Positions 5,418 to 9,762 of a stretch of 9,762 nucleotides of DNA are shown in pieces. The DNA lies in contig JALVWI010000158.1 of the NCBI GenBank assembly GCA_027038335.1, forward strand, positions 1 through 9,762, in the 5' to 3' direction. Under the pieces are notes generated by a model, which was not told the DNA's origin, did no database searches, and was given only the letters and a program-made list of their open reading frames with translations. Positions within the stretch are counted from its first letter, which is position 1, and each line of letters opens with the position of its first letter. The position numbers and the translations under genes were made by a program. The stretch is from Campylobacterales bacterium. Lineage in GTDB: Bacteria > Campylobacterota > Campylobacteria > Campylobacterales > JALSKU01.

Positions 5418-7053
5418 ATTCAACTATCTCCCCTCTTTTAAGTCTATATATTTTATCCTGAATTTTTCTGATATAAAAACTTTTTTTATCAAATTCAATA
5501 TCATCTCTTGCTTTTATATTTTCAAGTTTAGTTTGATAAAACTTCATAAGTATCATTCTAAGCTGTTTTTTCAATTCATCTTCATTTAATTCACCTATAT
5601 CATCTCTTACTAAAATTCCTTCAAATCCTTTTTTGTCATCTTTACTAATCAATCTTATAAAAAGATCTTTGTGAACTTTAAATACATCTTCAGAAATATT
5701 ATCAAGAACCATATCAAGGAATTCAGGCTTTAAAAGTAGAGTTTTAATGACAGAAAGTTCTGCTAGATCCTCCTTGTCAACATTTACCATACTGTTTAGA
5801 GTATATTTTTTTCTATTTTGAATCCTTATAACTCTTTTATCAATATTTAAAATAGTTGAAAGATAACTTTTATACTCATCTTGAAGCAGAGGCGAGAGAG
5901 TTTTTAAAAATTCTACACCTTCTTTTAAAGCTTTTTCTTTTTCAAGAGGATTTTTCAAATTATATTTGTGTGCTATTTGTTCTATTATAAAATTTGCAAA
6001 AGGTTTTGGCTCATTAAAAAGAGATTTGAGAGTATTTATATCGCCGTCTTTTACCATGTCGGCAGGATCTTTTCCTTCACCAAATATAACAACACCGCCG
6101 TCAATAGAAGATGTTATAAGCATTTTACTAGCTTTAAAAGCTGCCTCTATTCCAGCTTTATCGCCGTCATAAGAGAGTATGACTTTTGGCTCAGCCCGTC
6201 TAAGTAGAGGTAAATGTTCTCTAGTCAATGCTGTTCCTAAAGTTGCAACACATTCACCAAAACCTGCTTGATGAAGCATAATAACATCAAGATAACCTTC
6301 AGTGATGATAATCCTTCTTTTTTTTACGATACTCTCTCTTGCAAGATGGTATCCATAAAGAAGTTTTGACTTATTAAAGAGATATGTTTGAGGAGAATTT
6401 ATATATTTTGCAGGATGATTTGATATGGTTCTACCTCCAAAACCGACTATCTTGGAGTTTGGTGCGTATATAGGAAAAGTTATCCTCTCAATAAGTCTAG
6501 CATACACATTTCCTCTTTCATCTTTTCCTAAAATTCCTGTCTTTAAAGCATCTTCTAGTGATAAAATATTCTCTTTTAAAAATGATATAGTTTTGAAAGA
6601 GGTCGGTGCATATCCTATCTCAAATTTTTCTATGGAAGAAGTATATATACCTCTGTCTTCTAGATAATTTTTAGCTATTTGGTTTGAGTAGAGATTTCTT
6701 TTAAAAAATTGATTGATTTGTTCCAAAACTCTTCTATCATCTTTTTTTTCAAAACTACCTTTTGTATAATTTAACGGCACATTAAAATCGTTTGCAAGTT
6801 TTTCAATGGCTTCAGGATAACTAAGCTTGTCATAATCCATAACAAAGCTTATGGCATCTCCGCCTGCTCCACATCCAAAACAGTGATATATCTGCTTGGA
6901 GGGACTTACAACAAAGCTTGGAGTATCTTCACTATGGAAAGGGCATCTAGCTTTATAATTTGCTCCGCTTTTTTTAAGTTCTAAATAAGAACCTATAACT
7001 TCAACAATATCAAGTCTATTTTTGAGATTTTCTATCGAATTTTGCTCTATCAT
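5404..7053 (-). CDS. dnaG: DNA primase DnaG
   Basis: This encodes 549 residues (E. coli has 581). DnaG makes the RNA primers for lagging-strand synthesis and for fork restart, working with the DnaB helicase. The N-terminal CHC2 zinc module has Cys37, His40, Cys58 and Cys61 in RCPFHSEDTPSF and YHCFGCGAGGD. The core follows, with the RNA-polymerase-basic motif around FGGRT (205-209) and KYINSPQT (216-223). The TOPRIM domain has Glu252 in ITEGYLDV and Asp296/Asp298 in LSYDGDKAG. The region after about residue 400 would be the helicase-binding domain, which is poorly conserved as usual. The ATG at 7053 fits family N-termini well, yet no Shine-Dalgarno precedes it. Instead TATAAT ends 6 nt before the ATG, so the mRNA may be leaderless. 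The downstream PP-loop gene overlaps its 3' end. Confidence 0.97.
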   Translation of the reverse strand: MIEQNSIENLKNRLDIVEVIGSYLELKKSGANYKARCPFHSEDTPSFVVSPSKQIYHCFGCGAGGDAISFVMDYDKLSYPEAIEKLANDFNVPLNYTKGSFEKKDDRRVLEQINQFFKRNLYSNQIAKNYLEDRGIYTSSIEKFEIGYAPTSFKTISFLKENILSLEDALKTGILGKDERGNVYARLIERITFPIYAPNSKIVGFGGRTISNHPAKYINSPQTYLFNKSKLLYGYHLARESIVKKRRIIITEGYLDVIMLHQAGFGECVATLGTALTREHLPLLRRAEPKVILSYDGDKAGIEAAFKASKMLITSSIDGGVVIFGEGKDPADMVKDGDINTLKSLFNEPKPFANFIIEQIAHKYNLKNPLEKEKALKEGVEFLKTLSPLLQDEYKSYLSTILNIDKRVIRIQNRKKYTLNSMVNVDKEDLAELSVIKTLLLKPEFLDMVLDNISEDVFKVHKDLFIRLISKDDKKGFEGILVRDDIGELNEDELKKQLRMILMKFYQTKLENIKARDDIEFDKKSFYIRKIQDKIYRLKRGEIVEYECF

Positions 7054-7059
7054 AAAGAT

Positions 7060-7065
7060 ATTATA
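7060..7065 (-). promoter_or_regulatory. Predicted -10 element for dnaG (leaderless placement)
   Basis: The minus strand reads TATAAT at 7065-7060, followed by ATCTTT and then the dnaG ATG at 7053. A normal 6-7 nt distance from -10 to start site puts +1 on the A of the ATG or one base to either side, leaving no room for a ribosome binding site. Confidence 0.5.
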
Positions 7066-7075
7066 TAATATTTGA

Positions 7076-7081
7076 TATAAT
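7076..7081 (+). promoter_or_regulatory. Predicted -10 element for the LapB-like/rnhA/rnc operon
   Basis: TATAAT at 7076-7081 is preceded by TTTGA and AT-rich DNA without a clear -35. The predicted +1 is near 7088, giving a leader of about 31 nt to the ATG at 7119, which has AGGCGG as Shine-Dalgarno at 7111-7116. The divergent dnaG -10 ends 10 nt away, so the two promoters are packed back to back. Confidence 0.5.
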
Positions 7082-7118
7082 AAAGGGATAAGTTATATAA
7101 ATTACAAGTTAGGCGGTA

Positions 7119-8156
7119 ATGGATAATTTTTATATAGGATATAGAGATCCTCTTTTTGGTATCATTATCTTCTTTTTGCTTATTTTTATCATCTCTTTTG
7201 TCAACTATTGGTGGAGTGTATATAAAAATAAAAATGAAGAGAACAATATACAAAAATTTATAGATAAATTTCAAATAGATGATGGCAAAAATGAATACAA
7301 AATAATATTTGAAGATAAAAATCTTACACTTGAGAGCATAATACTACTTGCAAAAAGTTATAAAAGCATAGGCGAGTATGAAAAAAGTATAGGCATATAT
7401 CTTTATGCTCTTGAAAAATATAAAAATAGAGGACAAAAACAACAAATTTTATTTCTTCTTGGAAAAGTATATCTAAGAGCCGGCTTCGTTGAAAGAGCTA
7501 GAGAAGTTTTTATCGAAGCACTAAAAATATCTCCAAGACACGAAGAATCTTTGAAGTATCTAACTATAACTTACGATATACTAAAAAGATATGATAAAGC
7601 CCTTGAAGTTTTAGATGCTCTTGAAGAGCTAGGGGCTGACATCAAAAAGGAAAAAATTTATTTTCAGGCTCTTTTTATATCTTCTAAAGAGATAAAAAAC
7701 AATGAAAAAGAAAAATTACTTTATAAGTACTCTAGTTTAAAATCTACCCAAAGACTTTATGTGGAGTTCCTTCTCAAAAATAGTTTTAAGGTTGATTTTA
7801 ACAAGATAAAAGAGTTTGATTTTAAAAATCTATTTGATATCTTGTGGAGGATGGATATATCTTTATATGATAAAAATTTTGCTGAAAAAGATCCATTTTT
7901 AAGTAATATTTTAAGTGCTAGAGGGCTTTTTTTTAAAAAAGAAGAGAGTGATATATTTGAGCTTGATATACTTAAAAATTTAGTTAAAAATGGTTATAAA
8001 AAAGCTGATATAAGTTTTGAATACTTTTGCAACAACTGTAAAAATAGTTATCCTTTTTACTTTTCAAGATGTCCAAACTGTCACTATATAGATAGTGTAA
8101 AAATATTGCCTAAACTTACAAAGAAGAGTTATGATGAGATCACTACCTACATATAA
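7119..8156 (+). CDS. LapB/YciM-like membrane-anchored TPR protein with rubredoxin-type zinc motif
   Basis: This encodes 345 residues. One N-terminal membrane helix (about residues 12-34) is followed by helical TPR-type repeats (clearest at about 70-170, for example AKSYKSIGEYEKSIGIYLYALE and GKVYLRAGFVERAREVFIEALKISP), a less conserved middle and a C-terminal four-cysteine motif: CNNC (304-307), ten residues, CPNC (318-321). E. coli LapB (YciM, 389 residues) has the same order, N-terminal anchor, TPRs and rubredoxin-like domain with CxxC-x10-CxxC, and tunes lipopolysaccharide synthesis by promoting FtsH proteolysis of LpxC. By analogy this may be the Campylobacterota LapB; it sits where I recall the unnamed C. 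jejuni Cj1637c. The N-in/C-cytoplasm topology is inferred. Shine-Dalgarno AGGCGG. Its last 26 nt overlap rnhA. Confidence 0.8.
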   Translation: MDNFYIGYRDPLFGIIIFFLLIFIISFVNYWWSVYKNKNEENNIQKFIDKFQIDDGKNEYKIIFEDKNLTLESIILLAKSYKSIGEYEKSIGIYLYALEKYKNRGQKQQILFLLGKVYLRAGFVERAREVFIEALKISPRHEESLKYLTITYDILKRYDKALEVLDALEELGADIKKEKIYFQALFISSKEIKNNEKEKLLYKYSSLKSTQRLYVEFLLKNSFKVDFNKIKEFDFKNLFDILWRMDISLYDKNFAEKDPFLSNILSARGLFFKKEESDIFELDILKNLVKNGYKKADISFEYFCNNCKNSYPFYFSRCPNCHYIDSVKILPKLTKKSYDEITTYI

Positions 8157-8580
8157 AAAAATACATATATACTCAGACGGCTCAAGTCTTGGCAATCCGG
8201 GTCGTGGCGGGTATTGTGCAATTTTGAAGTATAAAGATAATAAAAAGATCATAAAAGGTGCCAAAGAAAATGCCACTAACAATCAAATGGAACTTTTAGC
8301 AGTCATAAAAGCACTTGAAGCACTAAAAGAGCCTTGTGATGTAGAGTTGGTCAGTGACTCAAGCTATGTCGTAAAAGGTATCAATGAATGGCTTAAAAAT
8401 TGGATAAAAAAAGATTTTAAAGGAGTTAAAAACCCGGAACTTTGGAAAAGATATATAAAAGCTGCGACACCACATAAGATAGTTGCAACTTGGGTTAGAG
8501 GGCATAACGGACATAAAGAAAATGAAGAATGCGATAAAATAGCAAGAGAAGAAGCGGGGAAGCTCATGATTGGTGATTGA
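8131..8580 (+). CDS. rnhA: Ribonuclease HI
   Basis: This encodes 149 residues, close to the usual ~155. It cuts the RNA strand of RNA-DNA hybrids (R-loops, primer remnants) in the cytoplasm. The four catalytic carboxylates are present: Asp16 in IYSDGSSLGNPG, Glu54 in NNQMELLAVIKAL, Asp76 in VSDSSYVVKGI and Asp135 in EECDKIA; His125 in VRGHNGHKENE matches the mobile catalytic His. The basic handle region (INEWLKNWIKKDFKG) is also present. Two adjacent ATGs (8131 and 8134) are possible starts, with GAAGAG just upstream; both lie inside the LapB-like gene, so translation is probably coupled. The stop codon and last codons fall inside a stem-loop and repeat region that separates it from rnc. Confidence 0.96.
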   Translation: MMRSLPTYKKIHIYSDGSSLGNPGRGGYCAILKYKDNKKIIKGAKENATNNQMELLAVIKALEALKEPCDVELVSDSSYVVKGINEWLKNWIKKDFKGVKNPELWKRYIKAATPHKIVATWVRGHNGHKENEECDKIAREEAGKLMIGD

Positions 8581-8603
8581 AAAGTCATTCTGACTTTTCA
8601 ATC
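8575..8603 (+). terminator. Perfect 13-bp stem-loop between rnhA and rnc (terminator, attenuator or RNase III site)
   Basis: GATTGAAAAGTCA (8575-8587) pairs perfectly with TGACTTTTCAATC (8591-8603) around a TTC loop, followed by TTTT. It includes the rnhA stop codon (8578-8580). The stem is AT-rich with a short U-run, so it would be a weak terminator; read-through into rnc is likely, since no good promoter is seen before rnc. Its position just before rnc also fits an RNase III processing site. Confidence 0.5.
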
Positions 8604-8607
8604 TTTT

Positions 8608-8642
8608 GCTAATCACGAGTTACAAATCACGAATCACCAAAC
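8608..8642 (-). repeat. Heptanucleotide repeat array before rnc
   Basis: On the minus strand, from 8642 to 8608, five 7-nt units follow one another: GTTTGGT, GATTCGT, then GATTTGT, and finally AACTCGT and GATTAGC. Two more units of the same kind (GATTGGT and GATTGAA) lie in the opposite orientation at 8568-8581 in the last codons of rnhA, so the stem-loop at 8575-8603 is flanked by inverted copies. The plus-strand sequence AATCAC therefore occurs three times (8611, 8625, 8632), each able to pair with GTGATT at 8573-8578. Confidence 0.6.
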
Positions 8643-8657
8643 AAAAAAGGAGAAAAA

Positions 8658-9347
8658 TTGGACAAGTTAGATGAATTGCAAAAGTGTTTGGGGTATCGCT
8701 TTAATAACAAAGCTTTGATACTCGAGGCACTTACGCATAAAAGCTATAAAAAAGGCAAAAACAATGAAAGACTGGAATTTTTAGGAGATGCTGTTTTAGA
8801 CCTTGTGGTGGGTGAATATCTTTATCACAAATTTCCAAACATAGATGAAGGAAAGCTCTCCAAAATGAGGGCATCCTTAGTCAATGAGGAGGGATTTGAA
8901 AAACTCTCTTTAAAGCTAAAACTTGGAAAATATCTCTTGCTTTCAGCTGCAGAAGAACATAATAACGGTAGAGAAAAACCATCCTTGCTTTCTAATGCTT
9001 TTGAAGCATTAATGGGTGCAATATACCTCGAAACAGGGTTAAACAAAGTCAAAGATATAACTTATAAATTGCTTGAAGAAGTTTATCCAAAAATAGATCT
9101 TGATAGTATATTTAAAGACTACAAAACAACTCTACAAGAGTTTACACAAGAACATTTTGGCATAATACCTGAATACAAACTCATAAGTTCCAAAGGACCT
9201 GACCATAAAAAAGAGTTTGAAATGGCACTTTTTATCGGAGACAAAGAATTTGCAAGAGCGAGCGGAAAAAGTAAAAAAATTGCTCATCAAAAAGTAGCAC
9301 AAATAGCACTTAAAAAGCTTAAAAAGGATAAAACAAATGAGCTTTAA
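8658..9347 (+). CDS. rnc: Ribonuclease III
   Basis: This encodes 229 residues, the usual length. It is a double-strand-specific endoribonuclease that processes rRNA precursors and some mRNAs. The catalytic domain has the signature NERLEFLGDAVLD with Glu37, Glu40 and Asp44, and SNAFEALMGAIYLETG with Glu116. At the position equivalent to the metal ligand Asp114 of E. coli there is Asn113. The C-terminal dsRNA-binding domain spans about residues 151-222 (DYKTTLQEFTQE, SSKGPDHKKEFEMALFIGDKEFARASGKSKKIAHQKVAQIAL). The start is TTG at 8658 with a strong AAAAGGAG 5 nt upstream; no ATG gives a complete domain. Its 3' end overlaps aroC by 11 nt. Regulation may involve the stem-loop upstream, as in E. 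coli where RNase III cuts its own leader. Confidence 0.95.
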   Translation: MDKLDELQKCLGYRFNNKALILEALTHKSYKKGKNNERLEFLGDAVLDLVVGEYLYHKFPNIDEGKLSKMRASLVNEEGFEKLSLKLKLGKYLLLSAAEEHNNGREKPSLLSNAFEALMGAIYLETGLNKVKDITYKLLEEVYPKIDLDSIFKDYKTTLQEFTQEHFGIIPEYKLISSKGPDHKKEFEMALFIGDKEFARASGKSKKIAHQKVAQIALKKLKKDKTNEL

Positions 9348-9762
9348 TAGTTTTGGCAATATTTTCAATATAACTACTTTTGGCGAATCCCATGGTAAAG
9401 CCATAGGATGCGTAGTAGATGGAGTTCCTGCGGGTCTCAAAATAGATGAAAATTTTATACAAAGTGAACTTGACAGAAGAAAACCCGGAAAAAGTAAATA
9501 TGAAACGCCTAGGAAAGAGGATGACAAAGTTACTGTTTTGAGCGGAGTTTTTGAAGGAGTTAGCACAGGAACTCCCATAACTCTTATCATAGAAAACCAT
9601 TCTCAAAAGAGCAAAGACTACTCCAATATAAAAGATTTATTTAGACCCGGACATGCGGATATAACTTACTTCCACAAATACGGTATAAGAGATTATAGAG
9701 GAGGAGGTAGAAGTAGTGCAAGGGAAACTGCCTCTAGAGTTGCTGCCGCGGCTATAGCAAAG
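9337..9762 (+). CDS. aroC: Chorismate synthase AroC, N-terminal 142 residues, open at window edge
   Basis: The reading frame is open to the end of the window; about 40% of the usual ~360 residues is present. AroC converts 5-enolpyruvylshikimate-3-phosphate to chorismate using reduced FMN, the last step of the shikimate pathway, in the cytoplasm. Visible motifs are FNITTFGESHGKAIG (residues 10-24, the first family signature), DRRKPGKSKYETPRKE, STGTPI and the strongly conserved stretch RPGHADITYFHKYG (103-116) followed by RGGGRSSARETASRV (121-135). The ATG at 9337 has AAGGA 8 nt upstream and lies inside the end of rnc (rnc stop 9345-9347), so the two are co-translated. Its product chorismate is the substrate of MqnA encoded earlier in this window. 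Confidence 0.97.
   Translation, partial: MSFNSFGNIFNITTFGESHGKAIGCVVDGVPAGLKIDENFIQSELDRRKPGKSKYETPRKEDDKVTVLSGVFEGVSTGTPITLIIENHSQKSKDYSNIKDLFRPGHADITYFHKYGIRDYRGGGRSSARETASRVAAAAIAK

Noticed and set aside
7050..7274. Minus-strand open frame of 74 codons upstream of dnaG, covering the LapB-like gene's start
   Set aside because: It is antisense to the membrane helix and ribosome binding site of the LapB-like gene, low in complexity, and would cover the dnaG promoter.
9132..9590. Minus-strand open frames opposite rnc and aroC
   Set aside because: They lie opposite two strongly conserved genes and show no features of their own.
1..9762. CRISPR array, prophage or defence system
   Set aside because: No regularly spaced repeats with spacers and no Cas, phage, restriction or toxin-antitoxin proteins are found in any frame I could read.

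Overview
The window looks like a core chromosomal segment of a Campylobacterota (former Epsilonproteobacteria) species. It is AT-rich and densely coded, with overlapping or abutting genes. The run dnaG, LapB-like TPR gene, rnhA, rnc, aroC, with a PP-loop ATPase next to dnaG, matches the neighbourhood I remember from Campylobacter jejuni (Cj1638c to Cj1633). The organism call is inference from gene order, composition and protein style; the genus cannot be fixed. I see no insertion sequence, phage gene, CRISPR array or toxin-antitoxin pair.

Layout. 1-539 (minus): the first 21 codons of nfo (endonuclease IV), running off the window edge, behind a small lipoprotein gene that overlaps it by 4 nt. 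637-843 (minus): a small two-helix membrane ORF of uncertain status, possibly frameshifted. 844-1054: a non-coding stretch with a multi-branched palindrome and a terminator. 1055-3514 (minus): a tight operon of an AAE/YidE-type transporter, mqnA (futalosine menaquinone pathway) and moaD (molybdopterin synthase small subunit). A very short divergent promoter region, built on a palindromic -10 element, separates it from an HD-domain phosphohydrolase gene (3571-4140, plus). tRNA-Ala(GGC) follows on the minus strand, only 4 nt from that gene's stop. 4221-4421 is non-coding and carries a second branched palindrome. 4422-7053 (minus): dnaG followed by an overlapping MnmA/ThiI-related PP-loop ATPase gene. 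7119-9762 (plus): LapB-like gene, rnhA, rnc, aroC (open at the window edge).

How the genes relate. The right half combines replication and RNA-processing housekeeping (primase, RNase HI, RNase III, a probable tRNA-modifying ATPase, tRNA-Ala) with an envelope regulator candidate (LapB-like) and the last step of chorismate synthesis. AroC makes chorismate, the substrate of MqnA, but the two genes lie in separate operons. MoaD serves molybdenum cofactor synthesis, so mqnA-moaD brings together two genes of anaerobic or respiratory metabolism.

No obvious new protein system is present. The least ordinary signals are in the non-coding DNA: two branched palindromes with similar architecture, two period-7 repeat arrays with matching unit structure (one containing a start codon, one between rnhA and rnc), a long stem-loop just before rnc that could be an RNase III autoregulation site, a symmetric bidirectional -10, and a -10 placed so that dnaG mRNA would be leaderless.
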